Source of the DNA: Comamonas koreensis
GTDB lineage: Bacteria > Pseudomonadota > Gammaproteobacteria > Burkholderiales > Burkholderiaceae_C
NCBI RefSeq assembly: GCF_014076495.1
Contig: NZ_CP043575.1
Coordinates: forward strand, 3,782,001-3,846,000
Reading direction: 5' to 3'
Length of the DNA: 64,000 bases
How positions within the stretch are numbered: the stretch's first letter is position 1; every line of letters begins with the position of its first letter. The notes beneath the pieces were generated by a model. The model saw nothing but the letters and a program-made list of their open reading frames with translations. It was not told the DNA's origin and made no database searches. The position numbers and the translations under genes were made by a program. This document shows positions 42,258-51,843 of the stretch, piece after piece.

Positions 42258-45181
42258 TCTCCGCCTACCACGCAAAGTACTACGCCCAAGAGCTGACGCG
42301 GCGACATGCCGCCGATGGCGTTGATCGCCTCTCCCAATCGCTGTTCGATGCCAGCGTAGATCTGAACCCGCATCAGATCGAGGCGGCTCTGTTCGCACTT
42401 CGGAACCCGTTGCAAGAAGGCGTGCTGCTGGCTGACGAGGTGGGGTTGGGCAAAACCATTGAGGCCGCGCTGGTGGTTTGCCAGTACTGGGCCGAGCGCC
42501 GTCGTCGGCTGCTGGTCATATGCCCGGCTAGCCTGCGCAAGCAATGGGCGCAGGAGCTGCACGACAAGTTCGCTGTGCCCACCACCGTGGTGGATGCCGT
42601 TTCTCTGCGCAAGCAGTCCGCTGGCGACATGCTCGCCACCCTACAACGGCAGGTTGGCAAGGCGGTCGTCATCATGTCCTACCAGTTTGCCGCCAAGCTG
42701 GAAGCCGAGCTGCGGGCCGTGCCTTGGGATGTAGTGGTCATCGACGAAGCGCACAAGCTGCGCAATGCTCACCGCGCCAGCAACCGCACGGGGCAGGCGC
42801 TCAAGCGTGCGTTGCAAGGCCGCAAGAAGCTGCTGCTCACCGCCACGCCGCTGCAGAACTCGCTGATGGAGCTGTACGGCCTGTCCACGCTGATCGACGA
42901 GCACATGTTCGGCGACGAAACCGCCTTCCGCAAGCAGTTCATGAACAGTGGAACGGGTTTAGACGAACTGCGCGCGCGTCTTGCCAGTTTTGCCAAACGA
43001 ACACTGCGCCGCGACGTGTTGGAGTACATCAAGTACACCGAGCGCAAGGCGCTCACCCAGCCATTCAACCCCACTGACGACGAGCAGGCGCTGTACGAGC
43101 GCATCTCGGCCTTTCTGCAAAAGGAAGACTCCTACGCCCTGCCCAAGCAGCAGCGCCACCTCACAGCACTGATCTTGCGCAAGCTACTGGCCTCCAGTTC
43201 GCACGCCGTCGCTGCCACCTTGGTCTCCATCCGCGAGCGCCTGCAGGGATTGCTCACAGCAGACAAAGCGGAAGACGATGGCAGCCAACTGGTCGAAAAA
43301 CTCATTGCCGAGGACGACCTGGAGCAGGACTACCTGGAAGAGGAAGCCAGCGAGGCAGAAGAAAACGCCGAAGGCCCGACGCTTGCGCCAGCCGAAGAAG
43401 GTAAACCGGGCGCTGCAAAAGATGCCCATGCCGTCCGCGCCGCCATCACCACAGAGATCGCGGAGCTGACCGCATTCGTCGATGCCGCCCAAGCCCTGAA
43501 AACCGACACCAAGGCGCAGGCGTTACTCAAGGCGCTCAACCTAGGTTTCGGCAAGATGACCGAGCTGCGCGCACCACGCAAAGCTATCATCTTCACAGAG
43601 TCCAAGCGCACGCAGGAGTACCTGCACCGCTTTCTCTCCGCCAACGGCCACGCAGGCAAGTTGGTGCTGTTCAGCGGCACCAACAACCATGAAGACTCCA
43701 CCGTCATCTACCAGCGCTGGCTCGAAGAGTACAAAGGCACGGATCGCGTCACCGGCTCGCCGCAGGTGGATCGCCGCACCGCGCTGATCGACCACTTCCG
43801 CAAGGATGACGGCACCGGTGCGGAAATCATGATTGCCACCGAAGCGGCAGCCGAAGGCGTCAACCTGCAGTTCTGCGCGCTAATCATCAACTACGACTTG
43901 CCATGGAACCCGCAGCGTGTCGAGCAGCGCATTGGCCGCTGCCACCGTTACGGTCAGCGTTTTGATGTGGTGGTCATCAACTTTCTCAACACCCGCAACC
44001 AGGCCGATCAGCGCGTGCTGGAACTGCTCACCGAGAAATTTAACCTGTTCTCGGGGGTGTTTGGCGCAAGCGATGAAGTGCTGGGCCGCATCGAAGGTGG
44101 CCTCGATTTTGAGAAACGCATCCTCCAGATTTACGATACCTGTCGTCAACCCGAGCAGATCGAAGCCGCTTTCAATGCACTCCAAACAGAGCTGGAAGAA
44201 GCCATTGCCGACCGAATCAAAGACACACAGTCACAACTGCTGGAAAATTTTGACGAGGATGTTCACGACCGCCTCAAACTGCGTCTTCAAGACGCCGAAG
44301 CGCGGCTCGACAAGCTGGGGCGCTGGTTCTGGGGTGTCACCTGCTTTGCATTGGACGGCCGCGCGCGCTTCGACGAGCAGTCCTACGCGTTTTCTCTGAG
44401 CACGCCGCCAACTGGGATCGCCACAGGTCGCTATCAGCTCATTCGTGGTGCGGCGCAGCCGGACATGCTGGCGCACGCCTACCGCCTCAGCCACCCGCTG
44501 GGGGAGTGGAGCATTGATACCAGCCTGAATGCGGCAACGCCCGTCGCCACCTTGAAGCTCGACTACAGCAAACATGGCGCACGCGTCTCAGTCATCGAGA
44601 GACTGCGCGGCCTATCCGGCTGGCTGACGCTGGCTCGGCTGGAGGTCAGCGCATTCGAGACCTCCGAGACGCTGCTGTTCTCCGGCCTCACCGACGATGG
44701 CCAGGTGTTGGATCAGGAGACCTGCGAAAAGCTGATGGCCATTCCAGCAGCAGACAAACCAACGCCTTTGAGCACTGCCGCGCCCGAGGTACTGATAGCC
44801 AATAGCCAGCGCGCGGTCGCCGCCACCATTGCTCAGGTGCTGGAAGCTAACCAGCGCCTATTCAATGAAGAACGGGACAAGCTGGAGCGCTGGGCTGATG
44901 ACAAGCTGCTGGCCGCAGAGGAAGCCCTGAAGAACACGAAGGCACGCATCGCACAATTGAAGCGCGACGCTCGCAAGGCTGTCACGTTGCAGGAGCAAGA
45001 CGGCATCCAGCGCGAACTGTCTGAGCTGGAACGCAAACAACGCCGTCTGCGGCAGGAAATCTTTGCCGTCGAGGACGAGATCATCGCCAAGCGCGACGAA
45101 TTGATTGCATCGCTTCAGCAGCGCCTGCAAGAAAAAACGAGTAGCGAGACCCTGTTTAGCGTGCGCTGGCAGTTGATCTGA
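42254..45181 (+). CDS. SNF2-type DEAD/DEAH helicase of the defence operon
   Basis: This 975-residue protein starts at TTG 42254, overlapping the stop of the HTH gene; the SNF2 fold starts just after (MISAYHAKYYAQEL). Motif I is LLADEVGLGKTIEAAL near residue 60, motif II is VVIDEAHKLRN near 165, and the helicase C domain has IIFTESKRTQEYL and the arginine-finger region IEQRIGRCHRYGQ near 560. A long charged, coiled-coil-rich tail (about 830-950) ends the protein. SNF2 proteins translocate on duplex DNA; similar RapA-like helicases occur in DISARM and other defence systems. Confidence 0.9.
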   Translation: MISAYHAKYYAQELTRRHAADGVDRLSQSLFDASVDLNPHQIEAALFALRNPLQEGVLLADEVGLGKTIEAALVVCQYWAERRRRLLVICPASLRKQWAQELHDKFAVPTTVVDAVSLRKQSAGDMLATLQRQVGKAVVIMSYQFAAKLEAELRAVPWDVVVIDEAHKLRNAHRASNRTGQALKRALQGRKKLLLTATPLQNSLMELYGLSTLIDEHMFGDETAFRKQFMNSGTGLDELRARLASFAKRTLRRDVLEYIKYTERKALTQPFNPTDDEQALYERISAFLQKEDSYALPKQQRHLTALILRKLLASSSHAVAATLVSIRERLQGLLTADKAEDDGSQLVEKLIAEDDLEQDYLEEEASEAEENAEGPTLAPAEEGKPGAAKDAHAVRAAITTEIAELTAFVDAAQALKTDTKAQALLKALNLGFGKMTELRAPRKAIIFTESKRTQEYLHRFLSANGHAGKLVLFSGTNNHEDSTVIYQRWLEEYKGTDRVTGSPQVDRRTALIDHFRKDDGTGAEIMIATEAAAEGVNLQFCALIINYDLPWNPQRVEQRIGRCHRYGQRFDVVVINFLNTRNQADQRVLELLTEKFNLFSGVFGASDEVLGRIEGGLDFEKRILQIYDTCRQPEQIEAAFNALQTELEEAIADRIKDTQSQLLENFDEDVHDRLKLRLQDAEARLDKLGRWFWGVTCFALDGRARFDEQSYAFSLSTPPTGIATGRYQLIRGAAQPDMLAHAYRLSHPLGEWSIDTSLNAATPVATLKLDYSKHGARVSVIERLRGLSGWLTLARLEVSAFETSETLLFSGLTDDGQVLDQETCEKLMAIPAADKPTPLSTAAPEVLIANSQRAVAATIAQVLEANQRLFNEERDKLERWADDKLLAAEEALKNTKARIAQLKRDARKAVTLQEQDGIQRELSELERKQRRLRQEIFAVEDEIIAKRDELIASLQQRLQEKTSSETLFSVRWQLI

Positions 45182-45228
45182 AACACAAATCCTTTAAAGA
45201 ATCAGAAATCCCGAGATCGGTGCAAATC

Positions 45229-48200
45229 ATGACTAACAAAAACAATCCGAAATTCCAGGAGCTCGTCGCCAAGTTGCGCGAGATCTTTCAGATAGATCGT
45301 CCAGAACTGGATTTCGGTATCTACCGCATCCTCAACGCCCGCGCGGGCGAGATCAATGACTACTTGCAAAACCGGCTGGCGGAGAAGGTCCAACAAGCGC
45401 TCTCTGCAGGCTCTACCGAAAGTAACAAGCAACTGCAAGTCGAGTTGCAGGAAGCCGAGAAGAAGGCCCAAGCCTTGGGCGTCAGCCCCGAAGCCGTGCC
45501 CAAGGTGCTGGAACTGCGCACAAAGCTGCAGGAGACAGCAGCAGGCAATAACGAACACGAAAATGCTGTGTTCTCCCATCTGCTGACCTTTTTCTCGCGG
45601 TATTACCAAAATGGCGACTTTATTAGCCAGCGCCGCTACAAGGGCGATACCTACGCCATCCCGTACGCGGGCGAAGAGGTGATGCTGCACTGGGCCAACA
45701 AGGATCAGTACTACACGAAGAGCGGCGAGAACTTCAGCAACTACAGCTTCAAGTTGGAAGATGGCCGCACGGTGCATTTCCGCCTCGCCGCCGCCGACAC
45801 CGCCAAAGACAACCGCAAGGACAACGACAAGGAACGTCGATTTGCCCTGGTAGCGGCCAAGACCGTTACCCGCGTGGATGAAAACGGCGACGAGGTCGAA
45901 GAAGAGCTGGTGCCAGTGGCGGAAGTTTCAGGCAGTGACGGCGACCAGGAGCTGATCATCCGCTTCGAGTACGCTGCCCAGCCCAAAGGCACCAAGCAGG
46001 AGGTGCTGGTCACCAAGGCCGTAGAGGTCGTGCTGGCGGACGCAGTCGTCAAGGCCCGCTGGCTGGCCCTGGGCCAGCGCGCACCTACAGAGAAAAACCC
46101 GCAGCGCACCCTGCTGGAAAAACACCTGAACGACTACACCACCAAGAACACGGCGGACTACTTCATCCACAAGGATCTGGGTGGTTTCCTGCGGCGTGAG
46201 CTGGACTTCTACATCAAGAACGAAGTCATACATCTAGATGATGTGCAGAACGCGAGCGCGTTCGCGGACATCGAGAAGAACCTTCGGATGATCCAGTGCT
46301 TGCGCGGCATCGCGCTGGAGCTGATCACTTTCTTGGCCCAGTTGGAGGACTTCCAAAAAATGCTGTGGCTTAAGAAGAAGTTCGTGGTTTCCAGCCACTA
46401 CTGCATCACGTTGGATCGGGTGCCGGAAGCGCTATGGGAGGAGGTGGCGGCGAACGAGCAGCAGTGGGCGCGGTGGAAACAGCTGGGCGTTTGGGATGGC
46501 GATGGGGCCGGCACGGTGGATGACTTGAAGGGTGCACCGTATCGAATGGTGGATACGAGTCTGTTTTTGACCGATTTCACAGCCCGTTTGCTGAATCAAG
46601 TGGCCGATATAGACGAAACAACAAATGGCATTCTCGTACACGGCGACAACTTTCAAGGGCTCTCTCTTCTTCAAACGAAGTACAAGAGCGAAGTTAACTG
46701 CATTTATATCGACCCCCCATACAACACAGATGCAACCGTAATTGAATATAAAAATGGCTACAGGGACTCAAGTTGGCTTTCTTTGATTTCTTCTCGCTTG
46801 CCTGCTGGCAAGAGTCTTCTTCGAGAAGAGGGTGTTCATATATTGACAATTGATGACTACGAACACTCGGCCGTGAGGCAACTTTTGGATATTGAGTTCG
46901 GATCAGAAAATTTCCTGGCAACAGCTGTAATCAGAAACAATCCATCCGGAAGATCAACTGTTAAGGGATTTTCTGTGAACCATGAATTCGCAATTTTTCA
47001 TGGTGCCAACGCGGAAAGATCTAGTGTCGGGAGGCTAGAGCATAACGATGAGCAAAAAGGAAGATACGACCTCATAGATGAAGTTGGACCATACGAGTGG
47101 GAGAACTTTAGAAAAAGCAGCGCAGGATCAGATAGGGCCAGTCGGCCAAAGCAGTTTTATCCAATCTATGTAAACAAAAATACCTTGTCGCTAAGGATTC
47201 CTGAACTTAGGTGGATCGACGAAATTACTGCGTATGACATTTTGGATCAGCCTGAATCTACTGAACTGATCGTTTATCCGGTTGATGGAAGCGGCACGGA
47301 AAAGGTTTGGCGCTGGGGGCTTGAAAGAGCAAGAAAAGATTCGAATACTCTTATGGCTAAGTGGACCAAGGACGATACACGCCTTGAAGTTTACGGGCGC
47401 AAGTATCTAAATCAAGAGGGTTTGCTCCCAAGAACCTGGTGGGACAAACCTGATTACTCAGCCCGAGACAATGGAACCAGATTACTGCGAGATATGTTCG
47501 AGTCGAATGTGCCATTCGATTTTCCAAAAGCTTTAAATGCGGTTATTGACAGCATAAAAATTGGATGCACAGCACCTTACGGCATCGTACTCGACTACTT
47601 TGGTGGAAGCGGAACTACGGCTCATGCTGCTATCGAATTGCGACGAACCGCCAAAATGGCTGGAAAAGACTACGATGTTAAATTTATCCTCATCGAACAA
47701 GGAGAGTACTTTGATGCGGTAACGAAATCGCGAGCAATCAAGGCCACTTATTCTTCGAAGTGGAAAGATGGTAAGCCGACAGAACCAAAATCTGGTTTTT
47801 CCAATTGCTTCAAGGTCATTAAGCTCGAAAGCTACGAAGACACCCTGAACAACCTGCAACTGCGCCGTACGTCCGCGCAGGGCGATCTGCTGAACACCCT
47901 GCCGCAGCAGGCCAAGGAGGACTACCTGCTCAACTACCTGCTAGACGTGGAAAGCCGTGGCTCGCTACTGTCGGTAGAGGATTTCAAGAAGCCCTTCGAC
48001 TACACCCTCAACGTGGCCGTGGACTCGGCGGGCGCGTTCGAGCCGCGCAAGATCGATCTGGTCGAGACCTTCAATTTCCTGATCGGCCTGCGGGTCAAGC
48101 ACATCGACGCCCAGCCGCAGCGCGGCTTCGTCACGGTCACCGGCACGCTGCCCAGTGGTGAAACCTGCCTCGTGCTGTGGCGCGACTGTGATGTTCTGGA

Positions 48201-48405
48201 CTACGAAGGCATCAGCAAGCTCTGCGACAAACTGGCCATCAACCCGGCGGACAACGAGTTCGACGTGGTTTACATCAACGGCGACCACAACATCCCCACC
48301 GTGCTGACGCAAACCGCCGAGGAAGGCGGTGTCACCCGCGTGCTCAAGCTGCGCCAGATCGAGCCGGAGTTTCTGGAGCGCATGTTCTCCGTGGAGGACA
48401 TCTGA
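45229..48405 (+). CDS. Large beta-class adenine-N6 DNA methyltransferase (Mod-like)
   Basis: This 1,058-residue protein has an N-terminal region of about 450 residues (coiled-coil LQVELQEAEKKAQALG near 70 and a later domain) followed by a type III Mod-like methyltransferase. Motif IV is YIDPPYNTD near residue 495, and the AdoMet-binding motif I is DYFGGSGTTAHAA near 790, so the order is beta-class (IV before I). A C-terminal region of about 200 residues follows. Bases 46585-47840 are compositionally unlike the rest. The Res gene overlaps its stop by 1 bp. It probably marks host DNA at an adenine. Confidence 0.9.
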   Translation: MTNKNNPKFQELVAKLREIFQIDRPELDFGIYRILNARAGEINDYLQNRLAEKVQQALSAGSTESNKQLQVELQEAEKKAQALGVSPEAVPKVLELRTKLQETAAGNNEHENAVFSHLLTFFSRYYQNGDFISQRRYKGDTYAIPYAGEEVMLHWANKDQYYTKSGENFSNYSFKLEDGRTVHFRLAAADTAKDNRKDNDKERRFALVAAKTVTRVDENGDEVEEELVPVAEVSGSDGDQELIIRFEYAAQPKGTKQEVLVTKAVEVVLADAVVKARWLALGQRAPTEKNPQRTLLEKHLNDYTTKNTADYFIHKDLGGFLRRELDFYIKNEVIHLDDVQNASAFADIEKNLRMIQCLRGIALELITFLAQLEDFQKMLWLKKKFVVSSHYCITLDRVPEALWEEVAANEQQWARWKQLGVWDGDGAGTVDDLKGAPYRMVDTSLFLTDFTARLLNQVADIDETTNGILVHGDNFQGLSLLQTKYKSEVNCIYIDPPYNTDATVIEYKNGYRDSSWLSLISSRLPAGKSLLREEGVHILTIDDYEHSAVRQLLDIEFGSENFLATAVIRNNPSGRSTVKGFSVNHEFAIFHGANAERSSVGRLEHNDEQKGRYDLIDEVGPYEWENFRKSSAGSDRASRPKQFYPIYVNKNTLSLRIPELRWIDEITAYDILDQPESTELIVYPVDGSGTEKVWRWGLERARKDSNTLMAKWTKDDTRLEVYGRKYLNQEGLLPRTWWDKPDYSARDNGTRLLRDMFESNVPFDFPKALNAVIDSIKIGCTAPYGIVLDYFGGSGTTAHAAIELRRTAKMAGKDYDVKFILIEQGEYFDAVTKSRAIKATYSSKWKDGKPTEPKSGFSNCFKVIKLESYEDTLNNLQLRRTSAQGDLLNTLPQQAKEDYLLNYLLDVESRGSLLSVEDFKKPFDYTLNVAVDSAGAFEPRKIDLVETFNFLIGLRVKHIDAQPQRGFVTVTGTLPSGETCLVLWRDCDVLDYEGISKLCDKLAINPADNEFDVVYINGDHNIPTVLTQTAEEGGVTRVLKLRQIEPEFLERMFSVEDI
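46585..47840 (+). other. Compositionally foreign core of the mod gene
   Basis: GC content and codon choice drop visibly (many AAA, AAT, GAA, ATT codons) at about 46585 and return to GC-rich usage at about 47840. The block covers the DPPY motif, the presumed target-recognition part and motif I. The flanking N- and C-terminal parts share the GC-rich usage of the neighbouring genes. This is the signature expected of replacement of a methyltransferase specificity core by homologous recombination. Confidence 0.75.
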
Positions 48406-51400
48406 TGGCACGGCCACGCAAGACGACTGCCGCTGCTGGCGGCACTGCGACCGCTCGTAGTGGTGGCAAGAAGCGCAGCTTCCATCAGGAACTGGTGCTC
48501 AACCGCTGGGTGCTGGGTTTTTTTCAGGGCGGCACACTGGCGGCACTAAAGATGCGCCTGGGCGATGACCGCCTCGAGGGCAGCGACGAGGACGGCCAGA
48601 CCAAGTTCTTCCACGAGCTAACGCGAGGATTGTTCGATCCCAACAAGGTGCCTGAGGCAGACCTGCGGCGCTACGACTTGAACATCGTTGCCCACTGGCA
48701 GGCCATCACCGCCCAGCGCAACAAGATGGAGGGCCATGAGCTGCAGATGAAGTACTTCCAGTATCTCTCGCTGCTGTTCACCGAACTGTATCTGGACTGG
48801 TATTTCAACCACCGCCAAGACCTGCTCGACGGGCTGAACGAGGAAATGGCGCGCTACCGCACCGAGGCGGGCGCAGAACCTTTCCGCGATTTCGAAGCGG
48901 ACGACCTGAACAAGATCGCCTTCTGGAATGCCACCGGCAGCGGCAAGACGCTGCTGCTGCACGTCAACGTCCGCCAATACCTGCACTACTTTCAAGCGGG
49001 ACACATCGATCAGCTTCCAGACAAGATTATTTTGCTCACGCCCAACGAGGGCTTGAGCTTGCAGCACTTGGACGAGCTACAGCTTTCAGGCTTTACGGGG
49101 CAGCTGTTCAATAAGTCGCTTTCCATGAGCTACCGTGGTGCCATTGAGGTCATTGACATCAACAAGCTCGGCGACCAAATGGGCGATAAGACTGTCGCCG
49201 TAGAGGCCTTCGAAGGCAATAACCTAGTACTGGTGGACGAAGGCCATCGTGGTACGGGCACAGCAGCAGGCGCCTGGATGGCGCGACGCGAGGCGCTGGT
49301 CCGTGGTGGTTTTGCCTTCGAGTACTCGGCCACCTTCGGGCAGGCGGTGGCCAAGGGCATGACCGTGGCGGCAGCGGAAGAAGACATCCAGAAGAAGCGC
49401 GCCAAGATGCTGTTCAACACCACCAGCCTGCGCAGTCTGGACGACGGACAAAAGGCGCAACTCGCGCTGACCGCCGAGGACAAGCGCCGCGCTCGCATCA
49501 CCGCTACGCGCGAGATTTACGCCAAGTGCATCCTCTTCGATTACTCGTACAAGTTCTTCTATGAGGACGGCTACGGCAAAGAGTCGCTGATCCTCAACAT
49601 GAATGGCGATGCCTACGAGCAAGCAGACAACGCGCGCAAGTATTTCACCGCCTGCCTGTTGGCCTACTACCAGCAGCTATGGCTGTGGAGCATGCACCGC
49701 GACAAACTCGCCGACTTCAACATCGAGAAGCCACTCTGGGTTTTCGTTGGCAACACGGTGTCAGGCGAGGAGTCGGACATCCTGGAAGTGGTGAACTTCC
49801 TCGCCGACTTCCTGAACAGCGAAGCGCAGATCAAGAGCTGGCTGACCGACCTGATTGCGGACAAGGCGCAGATTTTGGACGCCAAGGGCAATAACATCTT
49901 CAGCGGGCGTTTCACGCCCCTGATGGGCTTCGGCGGTCGCGTGGATGATCTGTACGCCGACATCCTGCTGCGCGTGTTCAATGCCTCGGCCCGCCAGAGA
50001 TTGAAACTGGTCAACATCAAGAGCAGCAAGGGTGAGCTGGCGTTGCGCGTGGGCGATGCAGAGCCCTTCGGCCTCATCAACATCGGCGACGATGCGGGCT
50101 TCTTCGGGATGGCGGAGGACGTGGAGGCCTTCGATAGCGAACGCGACGACTTCGGCGGCGCGCTGTTCGGCACGCTGAACAACAAGGACAGCCACCTCAA
50201 CGTGCTGATCGGCTCGCGCAAATTCACGGAAGGCTGGAGCAGTTGGCGCGTGTCCACGATGGGTCTGCTGAACATGGGCCAGGGTGAAGGCTCGCAGATC
50301 ATCCAGTTGTTCGGACGCGGGGTGCGCCTCAAGGGCAAGGGATTCTCGCTCAAGCGCACCCTGCCGCAGGACCGACCCAAGGGCGTGCATCTGGACAAGC
50401 TGGAGGCGCTGAACATCTTCGGCGTGCGCGCCAGCTACATGGCCGCGTTCAAAGAGTACCTGCGGGAGGAAGGCATCACGCCCAGCGATGAAGTGCTGGA
50501 GCTGGACTTCCCAACGCGGGCCAACCTGCCCAAAGGCAAACTCAAGACCTTGGCGCTGAAGGATGGCTACAAGGACAACCAGAAACTTGGGTTCAAGCGC
50601 ACACACTTTCCGTGGCTGTACGAAATACCCACGCAGTTCCAGGGCAAGATCAAGCCCCCCCATGTGGTACTCGACCTGTACCCGCGTGTCGAAGCGCTGT
50701 CCAGCAAGGACAAGGGCACAATCCCCACGACGGAAGCCCGCAACAAGGGCAAGCTGAATCAGACGCTGTTCCCGGCTTTCAATTGGGATCGCATCTATCT
50801 GGCGTTGCAGGATTACAAGTTGCAGCGCAGCTGGAGCAACCTGCGGTTGGAACAGCAGAAGCTGATTGACTTCTGTGCGGGCACGCAGGATTGGTACACG
50901 CTGTTCATCCCGGCGGCGGAACTGAACGTGACGACCTTCGCCGACATCCGCAAGCAGGAAGACATCCTGCTTCGACTGCTGACGGACTACACCGACCGCT
51001 TCTACAAGGCCCTGAAGACGGGCTACGAAGGCCAGTTCTACGACATCACCCACATCGATGAAGATCACGGGTCGATGCTCAAGCTGTACCAGTTCGAGAT
51101 CGAGAACAGCGACGACGGTCTGGAATATCAGGCGAAGCTGGAAGTGCTGAAGAAGCTGGTGGCGGACGGCAAGATCGGCGAGGCCAGCAAATGGAACGCA
51201 CCACACATGGTCGCCATCAGCTTCGACCGCCACTTGTACTACCCGCTGCTGGCATTGGAGGACAAGGATGCGGTGCCGCTGAAGCTGCGTCCGTTGGCGT
51301 TTGACGCGCCGAGCGAATGGGACTTTGTCCGCGATCTGGAGGCGTTCTACAACTCCAGCGAAGGCAAGGAAGCGATTGGCCCGCGCAGTCTGTACCTGCT

Positions 51401-51791
51401 GCGCAATGCGGATCGGGAAGAGAAAGGCCTGGGCTTTGCGTTGGCGGGCAACTTCTATCCGGACTTCCTGCTGTGGCTGGTGGACGATGCCAGCGGCAAG
51501 CAGTGGCTGACCTTCGTCGATCCGAAGGGTCTGCGCAATCTCGACCTGTCGCACCCCAAGCTGGGTCTGTACAAGGAAGTGAAGACTCTGGAAACGACGC
51601 TGGCGGGACAGGCCAAGGCGGGCGAAGCGCCGCTCGTCCTGAATGCCTTTGTCCTCTCGCCAACGAAGTTTGCCGACCTGCTCAACGTGGGCGACCCGAC
51701 AAAAAAGGCCGATCTGGAAAGCCGCAACGTGTTGTTCATGGAAGATGGTGCCAGCACCTACTTGAAGAAGTTGTTCCAGGTGCTGGTCTGA
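48405..51791 (+). CDS. Res-like DEAD/DEAH helicase-nuclease
   Basis: This 1,128-residue protein resembles type III restriction Res subunits. Motif I is ATGSGKTLLLH near residue 176, motif II is LVDEGHRG near 276, and motif VI region is IIQLFGRGVRLKGKG near 640. A C-terminal PD-(D/E)xK-type nuclease is suggested by YPDFLLWLVDDASGKQWLTF followed by VDPKGLRN near residues 1017-1045: an Asp-x-Lys triplet where Glu-x-Lys is usual. ATG overlaps the methyltransferase stop. It would translocate on DNA and cut it when the modification is absent. Confidence 0.9.
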   Translation: MARPRKTTAAAGGTATARSGGKKRSFHQELVLNRWVLGFFQGGTLAALKMRLGDDRLEGSDEDGQTKFFHELTRGLFDPNKVPEADLRRYDLNIVAHWQAITAQRNKMEGHELQMKYFQYLSLLFTELYLDWYFNHRQDLLDGLNEEMARYRTEAGAEPFRDFEADDLNKIAFWNATGSGKTLLLHVNVRQYLHYFQAGHIDQLPDKIILLTPNEGLSLQHLDELQLSGFTGQLFNKSLSMSYRGAIEVIDINKLGDQMGDKTVAVEAFEGNNLVLVDEGHRGTGTAAGAWMARREALVRGGFAFEYSATFGQAVAKGMTVAAAEEDIQKKRAKMLFNTTSLRSLDDGQKAQLALTAEDKRRARITATREIYAKCILFDYSYKFFYEDGYGKESLILNMNGDAYEQADNARKYFTACLLAYYQQLWLWSMHRDKLADFNIEKPLWVFVGNTVSGEESDILEVVNFLADFLNSEAQIKSWLTDLIADKAQILDAKGNNIFSGRFTPLMGFGGRVDDLYADILLRVFNASARQRLKLVNIKSSKGELALRVGDAEPFGLINIGDDAGFFGMAEDVEAFDSERDDFGGALFGTLNNKDSHLNVLIGSRKFTEGWSSWRVSTMGLLNMGQGEGSQIIQLFGRGVRLKGKGFSLKRTLPQDRPKGVHLDKLEALNIFGVRASYMAAFKEYLREEGITPSDEVLELDFPTRANLPKGKLKTLALKDGYKDNQKLGFKRTHFPWLYEIPTQFQGKIKPPHVVLDLYPRVEALSSKDKGTIPTTEARNKGKLNQTLFPAFNWDRIYLALQDYKLQRSWSNLRLEQQKLIDFCAGTQDWYTLFIPAAELNVTTFADIRKQEDILLRLLTDYTDRFYKALKTGYEGQFYDITHIDEDHGSMLKLYQFEIENSDDGLEYQAKLEVLKKLVADGKIGEASKWNAPHMVAISFDRHLYYPLLALEDKDAVPLKLRPLAFDAPSEWDFVRDLEAFYNSSEGKEAIGPRSLYLLRNADREEKGLGFALAGNFYPDFLLWLVDDASGKQWLTFVDPKGLRNLDLSHPKLGLYKEVKTLETTLAGQAKAGEAPLVLNAFVLSPTKFADLLNVGDPTKKADLESRNVLFMEDGASTYLKKLFQVLV

Positions 51792-51843
51792 ACAATCGCT
51801 AGTTCCCAGCTTTGTGCATTGAAAGATTTAGAGAAGACGAGAC

